DNA of 64,000 bases. Origin: Symbiodinium natans. Its lineage: Eukaryota > Sar > Dinophyceae > Suessiales > Symbiodiniaceae. A program made the position numbers and the translations under genes. Where the stretch lies: the NCBI GenBank assembly GCA_905221605.1, contig CAJNDS010002267.1:365001-429000 (forward strand). The letters run 5' to 3'. Below are positions 34,801-46,111 of this stretch, one piece after another. How positions within the stretch are numbered: the stretch's first letter is position 1; each line of letters opens with the position of its first letter. Under the pieces are notes generated by a model. The model made no database searches and was not told the origin of the DNA. It saw only the letters and a list, made by a program, of their open reading frames with translations.

Positions 34801-37648
34801 GCCCGAAAGCCCTAGACGCCCAAACGCTCAAAGAACCTGCAGGCCCCCGAACAAAACTAACGTGACAAGCCACAAAAACCTGAACGTGAAAGCTTTACAC
34901 CCCTGAATCTTTCAACCTCAAAAACTCAATAAGCCCAAGAACACATCCAGAAGCCCTGAAACCAAAGTGCTAAGCCTCAAAACCTAAACACGAAGCAACG
35001 CCTTAACTGCCCTAAGCCCCTAAACCCTCAACCCGTAATGCAACCGCCCCTTAACCCCCATCTGAACTTAGCGCTTAAGGTTTAGAGTTTAGGGTTTAGG
35101 GTTCAGGGTTTAGGGTTAGGGCCTCCTCGATTCTCCGGCTCGAGCCCAGCGCGCACAGCCGCAGTGACCTGCTTTAGGGTTTAGGCCAGGGGTTTTGGGT
35201 TTAGGGCTAGGGTTCAGGGTTTAGGCCTAGGGTTTAGGGCTTGCGGTGTGCATCAGCTCCTTTAGATATAGGGGCGCACTCCCTATCACGTCTTCGCAGA
35301 GCTAACTCTGCCCACAACCCTAAACCCTAAACCCTCAACCCCCAGCCACCCTGACTGCTCTCTTTTGGGGCTTTTAACTCGAGACTCCCGCCTGTTTAGG
35401 GTTTAGGGTTTAGGGTTGAGGGTTTAGGGTTTGCGGAAGGCCCTTGCAGTTACCCTAACAGTGGGAGACCCCTGGGAGGTGCAGCCTTTGCCCTTCCAGG
35501 TCCATAGATTCACCAACCAGGGCAGAAACCTCCCCAAACCCTAAACCCGAAACCAACAACCCTAAACCCTAAACCCTAAACCCTAAACCCTGTCTGAGGT
35601 GTAGGGACTCTGAGGGCTTGGGGTTGTTCCGGGCTCTAAGGACTCTAAGGGCTTGAAGGACTTTGAGGCCTTCAAGGGCTCGAAAGGGATCTCAGGGATC
35701 CAACAAATCGAAGGGGTGTCTCGGCTGCCCAGAAACCTAGGCTTAAACAGGGTGCCCTTCTTTGCCTAAAGGGGCTTATAAGGGAACCGAAACCCCCCCA
35801 ACAAAAAGGCAATAAGTGTGCTACTGGGCATGCTAGGTGTAGAGGTTTGGTGGCTTGAGGGCCTCGAGGTGGCAACCCCCAAGCCAAACACCACCCTAAA
35901 ACCTAAACCCTAAACCCTAAACCCCAAACCCTAAACCCTAAACCCTAAACCCTAAACCGGCTTCTACAAGGAAGCTCCATGCAGAATTCCCAAAAACCGT
36001 CTAAAAAAACCCTGAGCTTGCCGAACACCTTTACCCTAAACCCTAAACCCGGAACCCCAAACCCTGAAACCCTAAACCCGTAACCCTACCTAATTTCAAG
36101 AAGTTCTCCTTGTAGGGCGTGGGCCTCCTCAACACCTTCGGCAATAAAGTGCTCCGCTGGCTTCCATTCATCCTCCCGTCTCTCTTGGGGCTTCCTTCGT
36201 GTTGGGGGTTTCGGGCTAAACCCTGAACCCTAAACCCTAAACCCGAAACCCCAAACCCTAAACCCTAAACCTTTTTTGGGGCTCAGGACTTCGGGAAGCT
36301 CAAGGCTTGTTGCTCCCGACTTAGGGAAGTTTTAGGGCTTAGGGCTTAGGGCTCGGGGCTTTGGGTTTAGGGCTTAGGGCTTCGGGCTTAGGACTTCGGG
36401 AAGTTTAGGGTTTAGGGCTTAGGGATTAGGGCTTAGGACTTAGGGAGGTTTAGGGTTCAGGGTTTAGGGTTTAGGGCTTAGGACTTAGGGACGTTACAGG
36501 TTTAGGGCTTAGGGCTTAGGGCTCAGGGGGAAGGACTTGGGGAAGTTTAGGGTTCAAGGTTTAGGGCTTAGGGCTTAGGACTTAAGGCTTAAGACTTCGG
36601 GGAGTTTAGGGTTTGGGGCTTGGGGTTGGGGGTTCGGGGTTTGGGGTTTGGGGTTTGCAGGGTCAAGGGCTTGCCAGGGTTCAAGGTTTAGAGCTGGAGC
36701 TTCATCGTTTAAGGTTTAGGCTTCAGGGTTTAGGGTTTGGGGTGTGGGGTTGAGGTTGTTCTGTATAGGCTCTGGCGGATTTTCGGGGGTTCGGGATAGG
36801 ATCAGAGCCCCACACCCAAACCCCAAAGCCTAAACCCTCAACCCTAAACCCGAAACCCTGTCGACTTCTTACGGTTTGGATATATAGAATTCTTATGTTA
36901 TGATAACTAAATCTCGAAGATGATGCCCTGATTTTGATATTGCCCGAGTTCTAGTATTATTCTTGAATCTTGATTGTTTTTTCAAATAAATTAAGTTTCT
37001 TCGAGATTCTTGGGATCTTCATTTCGAAGATTAGTGAATAAGATTTTGGATATTGAATATCCACGCTCCTTTTGTTATTCGTGATTTTTTGTATTTGTGG
37101 ATAGTGCCAGTCTGGTTGGGAATGTCATTACTTGACGAGGGGGATGGATATATCCCACCAGCTTACGCAATATTGTCTTTCGATATGCGTACCTTGATAT
37201 TTGAATATTATTTTGGAGGCTATTGATCTTCTATCGGACGATCTAAAGAGGTTGTACCACCTGCCTCAGACTTGGATCTTGAGGATGCGGAACCCCTAAA
37301 CCTTAGAGTTTAGCGCTTGGGGGCTTGAGAAATAATTCTCGAAGGGGGCCTCGAGAAAACTCCGAAGCTCCCTTCTCTTCCTGAGAGGAGAATTGATTCT
37401 AAATGCCAGCCCCCCCCCCTTTTTTATGTGTTTCATGATTCGAGACACCCAGAGAAGTGAGACTCTAAAAACATGTGAATTTCCTTTGGGAAGAGAGAGG
37501 GAAGGGAGCTCCGAAGCTTCCCTCTCTTCATGAGTGGAGGATTTATTCTAAGTTCCACCCCACTCGTTTCTTGCTTTATCTTTTTGTGTTTCATTATTCG
37601 ACATCCAGAGAAGTGAGACTCTAAATCATTTTAACATTCCCTTGAAGA

Positions 37649-37692
<44 letters not shown>

Positions 37693-40600
37693 AGGCCTCC
37701 CGAATTGTCTCAAGCCCCCTTCGAGAATTATTTCTCAAGGCCCCCCTTTAAGCGTCCGGCCCAGGTCGCGGATTGGATGCCTCTCCGATGCGCCACGCAG
37801 AAGGTTCCAGTCGTCCCAGTCGATCTCAACAGCGTACAAAGCTCAGCCAGGAGGCCGTGCCACTCCGTCTGCTCATCCATGCTGGAGCGTGGGGTTTCGG
37901 GTTTAGGGTTTAGGGTTTAGGGTTTAGGGTTTAGGGCTTGGAGTTTAGGGTCTAGGGTTTAGGGTTTAGGGTTTAGGGTTTAGGGTTTAGGGTTTAGGGT
38001 TTAGGGTTCAGGGTTTAGGGTTTAGTAATTATTTAGGGTTTAGGGTTTAGGGTTTGGGGAGCCGGGGGCGAAGCAAGAAACCCTTCACTCCTCCGGCAGC
38101 TTCAGGATGTCCTTGGCGCAGCCGTGGCGGCTCAGCTCGCTTAGGGTTATGGGGTTTGGGGTTTGGGGTTTGGGGTTTAGGGTTTAGGGTTTAGGGTTTA
38201 GGGTTTAGGGTTTAGGGTTCAGGGCTCCGGGGCTTAAGATCCTAAGCCCGCCCCCCCTAGCAAGGGAGCTGAGGATCTAGGACTGCTTGCGCAAGTTCAA
38301 GCACGAAGCTTCGCCTGTATTTGAAGTACGGTTTATGTTTCTTGCACCCCCCAAAAGGGCACCCGGTATATACACCCACCAATATTTAAAAAAAGGAACC
38401 TTATATACACGCACCAAGAACGGTAATATGAACCCTATTTCTTAAAGCTCCAACGCACTTGGGGGCCTGCTAGCTTTTCTGGATTCCGGGTTTGGGTAAA
38501 GGACCGAAGCTCAACCTGAAACCTCAACCTTAAGCCCTAAACCCTAAACCCTAACCCCTAAACCCTAAACCCTAAACCATAAACCCTAAACCTCAACCCT
38601 ACGTCTGGTATCCTGATCCTAAACCTTAAGCCCTGACCCACCCCTCGACATGAAGGAAGTCTGGTAACCGTTCCCTCAACATATATATATATACATATAT
38701 ATATATATATTACATAAACCCTAAACCCTAAACCCTAAACCCCAAACCCTAAACCCTAAACCCGATGCAGAGGCCGTAGGGGTTCAAGGTTTAGGGCAGT
38801 GCTTGGCACGTCTCCAGCTCGTCGGAATCGGCGCGCTCGTGGACGTTCCTCCGCTCTGCTGGGGGCTTTCCCTTTGGTTAGGGTTTAGGGTTTAGGTTTT
38901 AGGGTTTAGGGTTTAGGGTTTAGGGTTTAGGTTTTAGGGTGTAGGGTTTAGGGTTTAGGGCATCAAGGCCCCTTGTGATATCCTCGAAAGTTCGCAGACT
39001 CCGAATATGCACATCCACGAAAGAAGCGGACCCCACCCCTGCTTAAGATCTTACACTAAACCCAAAAACCAAAAACCGAAACCCTGAGCCCCTAAGCCCC
39101 AAGCCCCTAAGCCCCTAAGACCCTAAGACCCTAAGACCCTAAGACCCTAAGACCCTAAGACCCTAAGACCCTAAGACCCTAAGCGCCTAAGCCCCCATAT
39201 GTTGGCGTGAGTTCAAAAAGCGGGTTGCGGGACAAAGGTCAGGTTTGAGCACACAGCATCTTGGGGCCATTGTGACGCCCGAACCCCTAAACCCTAACCC
39301 TAAACCCGAACTATTTAGGCTTAAGGATTGTAGGTTGAGGGGCTTAGAGCTTAAACCCCTAAACCCCAAAACCCTAAACCCTAAACCCTTGGGGCTCGGA
39401 GGGTTAGAATCCGCATGTCAGGGTTTCCGGCAACTTGACTCCAAAACCCTCAGACCCATGGATCCAAGCGGACGCCCTAAGAATCTTTTTACGGTTTCAT
39501 TAGGGTTCAGGGTTTAGGGTTTAGGGTTGAGGGTTTAGGGTTTAGGATTTAGGGTTTAGGGTTCAGGAAACAACAACCATAGAAGCCCCCAAAAGAAACC
39601 CTAAGCCCCGAACCCGAACAAAGTAGCAAACGCAGCAATGCAGCCCATCAACTGGCACCCCTCCATCAAAGGCCTGTAGACCCTGAACCTGGTTCTTGGT
39701 AAGGAATGAGGGAATTAAGCACCTCATATCCCACTACGGGCGTATATAAGGGGATATGAGGTGCTGAGAACCAGTAGCCTTAAACCCTGAACCCTGAACC
39801 CTGAACCCTAAACCCTAAACCCTAAACCCTAAACCCTAGGTAAAGCCGTCTTTGAAGTCAGAGGCACTGCCAGGACAAGAGCCAGGCAGATGGACGGCTG
39901 GGTGCCACGTCGACCCTGTTTGGGGTTTAGGGTGTGGGGTTTGGGGTTTCGGGTTTGGGGTTTAGGGCTCCCTTAAGAACCCTAAACCCTAAACCCTAAA
40001 CCCTACACCCTACACCCTAAACCCTAAACCCTAAACCCTAAACCCTAAACCCTAAACCCTAAACCCTAAACCCTATCAGTTTCGGGCCACAGGTTGAAGG
40101 AGTCCGGCATGGGTTCGGGGGTACGTTGCAGAGTTCCTTTTCTGCCTCTTTGCTGCAGAAAGCGTGAGCTTCGGGAGAATGTGTGGCTCAGGGCTTAGGG
40201 TTTTGTGGTTTAGGGTAGTTCACTCGGGAAACCTAACACGAAACCAACAAACCCTGGAGGAGTGGCTAAACTTGGTATGCCTTGCAAGCATCCCCCCAAA
40301 AAAGAATTGAAAACGCAGTGTTTCACATTCAGGTCGGAGACCTCGTCAAGCTTAGGGCTAATCTGAACACCCTGAACCTCTAACGCCCTGAACCCCTAAA
40401 CCCTGAATCCCAAAACCCCTAACCCCCGAAACCTCCAAACCCTAAGCCTCTAAACCCCTAAGCCCCTGAACCCCAACCCCCTAAACCCTAAACCCCTCAG
40501 CCTTAAACACCCAAAACCCTAAACCCCTGAACCCCTGAACCCCTGAAACCCCAAAACCCTCAACCCCCTTAGGCCCTTAAACCCCAAAACCCCTGAACCC

Positions 40601-43600
40601 CTGAACCCCTGAACCCCTGAACCCCTGAAACCCTAAACCCTAAACCCTAAACCCTAAACCCTAAACCCTAAACCCTAAACCCTAAACCCTAAACCCTAAA
40701 CCCTAAACCCTAAACCCTAAACCCTAAACCCTAAACCCTAACCCACAATTTGGAATGCGAAGCTCAGGGCCCTGCCACGGCTCGTCTGGCAGCGAGGCAG
40801 TCACCTCAGGCAAGGGCGGCATGGCTTTTGGAGTTTAAGCTTTGGGATTTAGGGTTTAGGGTTTAGGGTTAGGGTTTAGGGTTTAGGGTTTAGGGATTAG
40901 GGTTTAGGGTTTAGGGTTTAGGGTTTAGGGTTTTAGGGTTTAGGGTTTAGGGTTTAGGGTTTCGGGTTTCGGGTTTAGGGACCCTGCACCCTGAACCTTA
41001 AACCCTTAAGCCTAACCCTTGGGGGGAGGGGCGGGGGGGGTTCTTGGAAGGAGGGGGGGGGGGGGGGGGGGAACGCCTTCGCCTGACAGGAACAGCCAGA
41101 AAGCGCGTTTGGCACTTCGGGTTTTGGGTTGCAGGGGCTAGGGGCTTTAATTTGTGGTGCAAGGATTCTCTTAATTTGTGGTGCAAGGATTCAGGGCTTA
41201 GGGGCCAACCTGCAGCTTAAAATCCTAAACCCTAAGCCCTGATTCCTAAACCCCAAACCCCAAACCCTAAACCCCAAACCCTGAACCGACAAAACCCTAA
41301 ACCCCAAACCCTAAACCCCAAACCCCAAACCCCAAACCCTAAACCCCAAACCCCAAACCCCAAACCCTAAACCCTAAATCCCAAACCCTAAACCCTAAAC
41401 CCTCCCCGCAGCCAAGGCCCCGACCCGGCCGGGAGGCGGCTTGGGCTTCCGCGCCCGATAGCTGTGCTTCCCTGAGTGGCTGAAGGGTTTAGGGTTTAGG
41501 GTTTAGGGTTTAGGGTTTAGGGTTTAGGGTTTAGGGTTTAGGGTTTAGGGTCTAGGGTTTAGGGTTTGGGGTTTGGGGTTTGGGGTTTGGGGTTTAGAGT
41601 TAGGCTTTAGCTAGGGTTTAGGGTTAGTTCACTATGGGCATGAGTCTTAAGACCTTCCCGTCCGGAATGCTATGAATACCTTTGATGAACTCGTCATTAC
41701 GTACGGTTGTTATCTCATCATTCCTGATCCAAAGCCTGTTCCATCACCTGACCATCATACACCATGGCCACCTTTGACATGTTACAATCTACCCTAAATC
41801 CTAAACCTTAAGCCCTAAGCCCTAAACCCTAAACCCTCAGCGGTCTCAGGCGCGCGGGTTGAGGGCTTAGCGTTGAGGGTCAAACCATACCACACCTAAA
41901 CCTTAAACCGTAAAACCCATAAACCCGAGCCTACAACTTGCCTGTGGGGAAAGGGAAGCCCTGAATGGTGGTTTAGGGGTACCCTCAACCTTGAGCCCCA
42001 CACCTCAAACAACTTAGGGTTCAGGGTTTAGGGTTTAGGTTTAGGGTTTTGGGGTTAGGGTTTAGGAATTAGGGTTCAGGGTTTAGGGTTCAGGGTTTAG
42101 GGTTTAGGGTTTAGGGCCCTAAACCCGAAACAAGAAGCCCAGGCCCAAAACTCGAAACCTCCAAGCCTTTGAGAGGGCGCCCTCCTCGCTCTCATTTCTC
42201 CGCAGGCAGGCGTCGTCGCAGGAATCGATGTGGGGGGGGGGGGGGGACCCTAAACCCTAAACCCTAAACCCTAAACCCTAAACCCTAAACCCTAAACCCT
42301 AAACCCTGTTTTGGGAAACCCCCATGTGTCACTGATCCGAGGGGCTGGCGCCCTCTTGGTAGGGTCTCGAGGTTGCCCCGGGACCCATGGCACACGACTT
42401 AGGCTCAGAAAGCTCCGCCGTTTCAGAGTTAGGTTGTAAGGGTTTAAGGGTTTAGGGTTTAGGGTTTAGGTTTAGGGTTTAGGGTTAGGGTTTTTAGGGT
42501 TTAGGGTTTATGTTTAGGTTTTAGGGGGTTTAGGGGTTTAGGGTTTAGGGTTTAGGGTTTAGGGTTTAGGGTTTAGGGTTTAGGGTTTAGGGTTTAGGGT
42601 TTAGGGTTTAGGGTTTAGGGTTTAGGGGGGCCTGGCCACAAGGGCTCTTGGATGCAGCAGGGTCGGAGTTCGTGGAGCTTGGGGCAACGGATCTAGGCTT
42701 TAGAGGCTTCAGGGTTAGGATTTAGGGCTTAGAGACTTCAGGGTTTAGGATTTAGGGCTTAGGGTTTAGGGTTTAGGGTTTAGGGTTTAGGATTTAGGAC
42801 TTAGGGTTTAGGGCAAGTTTAGGGTTTATATAGAGGCTGTAGGGCTTCAGGCTTTAGCGTTTCGAGCTTTCAGGCCTTAGGGTTTGGGGTTTTAATTGCT
42901 TCCTTCTGGTTTCAGACCTTCGATCTTTGGGGTTCATTTGAGGGTTCTTAAGGGAGGTTTGGGGTTTAGGGTTTAGGCTAGGGAACCTTACGGAAGCTTC
43001 GGGGGTCCCAGGGGGTAGTGGGGAGAAAAAGATAGCAAATGAAGCAGTACTTCTATTGGGTCGCCTATCCAAGGTTGCAAAATACGTAGACTCCACGCCC
43101 ATCAAGCCATCATCCAAGAAAACTATACCCTCAAACCCTAAAAAGCCTAAAACTCTAAAACCCTAAAACCCTAAAACCGTAAAACCCCGCAAGCCCTAAA
43201 CCCTGAAAACCCTAAAACCCTGAAACCCTAAACCCTAAAACCCTAAGACCCAAACCCCAAACAGAAGGCAGCAGGGTCAACAAAAGACAGCCCTGGCTCG
43301 TCTTCCACGGGGCATTACTCTAGGGGGCCTTAGTAAGTAGAATGGGGGTTTGGGGGGTTAGGTTACACACACCCCTTGAACCCCCCCTCCCCTTAGGAAC
43401 TAGAAGCTAAGGGTTTTCAGGGTTTAGGGCTTAAGGTTTGGGGTTCAGGGCTTACGGTTTGGGGTTTGGGGTTTAAATTTTCCGGGATGTCATCGGCGAG
43501 CTTCTGGGTTCGGGTTTAGCTACGTGGCAAGTTTCGCTGACTGGCCTGTCATCATCCGTTCCTTTGCGGTCGCACTTCCCCTTTACAAAGCCCCAGAACT

Positions 43601-43958
43601 GAACTCTACACAAGCCTGACAGCCTAAGCCGGAAGTCACCGCGACAAAGGAACGCTGACGAGTGCCTCGCAGCAGACGCTGGGAAAGCCGGGGAACTTAA
43701 AACTAAAACTATCGGCACGATGCATGGCTCGCGCGGGGGCATGCCTGTTTCCGTCAAGCCCTAAACCCTACTAAACCTTAAACCCTAAACCCTATACTCT
43801 AAAAAGCCCTAAACCCTAAACCCTAAACCCTAAACCCTAAACCCTAAACCCTAAACCCTAAACCCTAAACCGAGGGTACATCCAGGCTTCGGTGGCATCA
43901 GGTCCACACGCGCATCCCAAGGATTCCCACGATGTGTTTCCTTAGTTGCTGAGTTCAT
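28842..43958 (-). CDS. Long unrecognised multi-exon gene
   Basis: Family not recognised. 3' chain, in phase: 30374-30432, 30105-30180 (FDQMGPVGWIDFSYATWD), 29485-29567 (PRPEFGGIGPFVPGGYLIPF), 28994-29288 (large exon, EWVQYKVRFYCPARMQDGDV onward) and 28842-28918 (MRPGFMEKLDGQDLVIPKIL, stop TGA 28842-28844). Middle chain, in phase: 38810-38855, 38089-38139 (LSRHGCAKDILKLPE), 37797-37881 (MDEQTEWHGLLAELCTLLRS), 36090-36181 (EDEWKPAEHFIAEGVEEAHA), 35123-35168, 34114-34146, 33572-33613, 33323-33355 (TDLFSARRRVK) and 32504-32584. Others: 43880-43958 (MNSATKETHRGNPWDARVDL), 41425-41471, 40752-40825, 40072-40152, 31805-31875, and 30878-30980, a hydrophobic likely membrane segment (FFVVPLLALLVSTGLV). 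It may be one gene or two; links between the chains are inferred from common strand and spacing. Confidence 0.6.
28994..29288 (-). CDS. Large exon (98 codons) of the unrecognised gene
   Basis: The longest exon among the cellular multi-exon genes. It starts after an AG acceptor, GAG-TGG-GTG, and ends in phase 1 before a GTCGCC donor. The next exon, 28842-28918, completes the codon and reaches a stop after a roughly 75-nt intron with no heptamer repeats. The protein is rich in Trp, Tyr, His and Phe (WLVPPWVTPDESYHKTHGKF, HSYRLFLLMHANGTIDEEHF). It looks like a folded domain, but I cannot name it. Confidence 0.65.
32060..32265. repeat. TTTAGGG array, about 200 bp
   Basis: One of the longest almost perfect tracts. 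Others of similar size are at 15890-16010, 23510-23620, 29583-29665, 30724-30830, 40620-40740, 59700-59810, 60480-60590 and 61930-62130. Confidence 0.95.
36845..37260. other. AT-richer intron block
   Basis: Heptamer-free, rich in GAT/ATT words, with stops in all frames. It lies in the intron between exons 37797-37881 and 36090-36181, beside the TIR element. It may be an older insertion. No coding signal. Confidence 0.5.
37312..37755. mobile_element. TIR element with internal tandem duplication, about 440 bp
   Basis: Left arm CGCTTGGGGGCTTGAGAAAT onward at 37314-37351; right arm at 37709-37754 is its inverted copy with small changes. Inside are two diverged direct copies of about 170 bp, each holding CCAGAGAAGTGAGACTCTAA. 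A GA repeat lies at 37647-37693. It sits in an intron of the unrecognised gene, 42 bp from exon 37797-37881. No transposase, so non-autonomous. Confidence 0.6.
39693..39772. mobile_element. Short TIR/hairpin element, second family member
   Basis: It starts GGTTCTTGGTAAGGAATGAG and ends GAGAACC. An inner hairpin has arms GCACCTCATATCCC and GGGATATGAGGTGC. It shares its ends and the GGAATGAGGG motif with the element at 26752-26924. Confidence 0.5.
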
Positions 43959-44339
43959 GGGTTTAGGGTTTAGGGTTTAGGGTTTAGGGTTTAGGGTTTA
44001 GGGTTTAGGGTTTAGGGTTTAGGGTTTAGGGTCTAGGGTCTAGGGTCTAAGGTTTACAAAAGTGTACACTTTCAGCTCTATAGGGTAGTATAGTATCCCA
44101 AAAAGTGTAAAGTGTACTCACTCAGCTTCTCAGTTTCTGGTCTTTGGTCCAGCCACCCCAGACCTGTCTGGGGTTTGGGGTTTAGGGTGTGGGGTTTCGG
44201 GTTTAGGGTTTAGGGTTTAGGGCTTAGGGCGTAGGCTTATAAAACTTCAGCGGTACTTGAGGTTTAGGAAGGTTGTGAGCTTTGGGCTTTGGGGTACGGG
44301 GTTTTGGGATTTACGAGCATTGGATGCGTATGCGTATAC

Positions 44340-44935
44340 AATATAAAAGTATAACGCTACATTACATTACATTACATTACATTACATTACATTACATTAC
44401 ATTACATTACATTACATTACATTACATTATATTAGATTTTATGCTGTGATATGATATTATACTATATTATATTAGTTTATACTACATTATATCATATCAT
44501 ATTGTATTACATTATGTTGTACTATATTATATTATATTGTATTATACTAGTATTATATGATATTGTATAGATACTATGTTATATTATACTCCTTTATATT
44601 ATAATATATGATATTATATTATATTATATTATATTATATTGTGTTCTACTATGTTATATGATATGATATGATATTATATTGTATTTTATTGTTTACTATT
44701 CTGTTATATTGTATGAGGTAGTTATATCATATGAGACCATATTATACTATTTCTCTATTATAATATAACGAATTATATGATACTATATTATATTCTGCTA
44801 TATTGTATTATGTTATATTATTTGATATTATGTTATGTTTTGTTATATTCTACTGTATTATTCTACATTATATTATCTTTTATTAAATAATACTGTATTA
44901 TTTTATATCATATCATACTATGTTACATTATGTTT

Positions 44936-44973
<38 letters not shown>

Positions 44974-44975
44974 GG
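44340..44975. repeat. CATTA pentamer array grading into AT-rich simple sequence
   Basis: About 14 units of ATTAC/CATTA at 44362-44428 decay into AT-rich pentamer-like sequence (ATATTAT variants) to about 44935, then an AT run and a GT run to 44972. The open frames inside it are artefacts. The 300 nt on its left (44050-44340) hold heptamers and no exon. Confidence 0.9.
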
Positions 44976-45051
44976 TATGTAAATATACATACAGATACAT
45001 ACACACACATACACACATGTACTAAACAAGCAACACCAAACCTTACCCGGC

Positions 45052-45655
45052 CTGTGGCGCAACGACGACCCCATCTTCAAAGTTGAAGTGGAAGCCTCGC
45101 CGCAGGGCCCCCCCTCAATGCGAAAACTAAAGGGTTTAGGTTTAGGGTTTCGGGTTAGGGTTCAGGGTTCAGGGTTTAGGGCTTGGGGTTTAGGGCTTTA
45201 GGCTTTATGGTTTAGGGCTTAGGGTTTAGGGTTTAAGGTTTTGGGTTTAGGGTTTCGGGTTTAGGGTTGAAGGTTGAGGGTTTAGGGTTTAGGGTTTAGG
45301 GTTTACGGTTTAGGGTCTCGGGTCTTCAGGCTCTTCGGGGGAGGCTCAAAGGTTTAAGGTTTAGGTTTATGTTTATGTTTAAGGGCATGCTGGGGGCTTT
45401 GGGGGCTCTCGGGGGGCACATCCTCATCAGCCCGACAAGGGGGAATTCGACCCTAAACCCTCAACCCTCTCAATCCTTATCGGGATCCGACTCGTAAAGA
45501 TTAAAGGCACCTTCAGTCGGCTTGTTGACTTGCCTAAACCCTGAACCCCGAACCCGAAACCCCTAAACCCTGATTCCTGAAACCCCAAGCCCAAAGGCTC
45601 TGGATCTACTGGGGCCGCCGCAATCAGTCAGCTTCTTGGCCATGATCTTGGTGGC
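45052..45655 (-). CDS. Two exon-like blocks beside the LTR element
   Basis: Block 45052-45095 reads FHFNFEDGVVVAPQ between an AG acceptor and a GC donor. Block about 45613-45655 reads ATKIMAKKLTDCGGP. Both are minus strand and GC-rich like the exons of the neighbouring genes. They may be 5' exons of the gene at 28.8-44 kb, or the 3' part of another gene split by the LTR element. Not recognised. Confidence 0.4.
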
Positions 45656-45757
45656 TTTCCTTAGCAAGTGGGGGGACGGGGGGAGGGGGGTTTTGAGAAT
45701 GTGTTGGGTTTAGGGTTGAGGATTTAGGGTTGAGGGTTTAGGGTTTAGGGTTTAGGG

Positions 45758-46044
45758 TGCGGAGCTGCAATTGGTATTGTAGAAAGGAGTTAGCGTTGAG
45801 GGTTGGAAGGGTCAATGAACCCGGAAATCTTATTTGGCTCAAGATGGCCCAGAGCCGTCCGCTTTTCGTTGAAAAGGTTGTGTCCGTGTGTTGGGTGTTG
45901 GGTCTTGTGGGAGGTAGTAGTCCCGACCCTTCTCCCTTAGCCTTTCCCTCTAGGGTGGGATTCTTTTCTTACTGGTTCGATCTGGGAAATCCATATAGGG
46001 GACTGCTGAGGGTTGGTTCCTGTTCCCTTTCGGTTGCCCCCGTA
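45758..46044 (+). repeat. 5' LTR, 287 bp
   Basis: Identical to 54261-54547 except at 45794 (C/T) and 46000 (G/C). It begins TGCGGAGCTG and ends CCCCCGTA. It contains TTTGGCTCAAG at 45833-45843, matching the last 11 nt of the dinoflagellate spliced leader and followed at once by ATGG. An open frame through the LTR continues to 46125, overlapping the first internal ATG; its coding status is doubtful. Confidence 0.9.
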
Positions 46045-46056
46045 GGTTATGAGCCC
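46045..46056 (+). other. Primer-binding site, half-tRNA (initiator Met) type
   Basis: GGTTATGAGCCC starts at the first base after the 5' LTR. It is the reverse complement of GGGCTCATAACC, the anticodon arm (CAT anticodon) of initiator-Met tRNAs such as that of yeast. Copia and Ty5 are known to prime from this internal region instead of the tRNA 3' end. The match and its position are seen; its use as a primer site is inferred. Confidence 0.65.
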
Positions 46057-46111
46057 AAATTAGGTTCCCTGCGGTTGAGTGTTGTCTTAAGATCTTTGGG
46101 ATCAAGAAGCA

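Noticed and set aside
44835-45086. 83-codon open frame
   Set aside because: It is a translation of AT- and GT-rich simple sequence.
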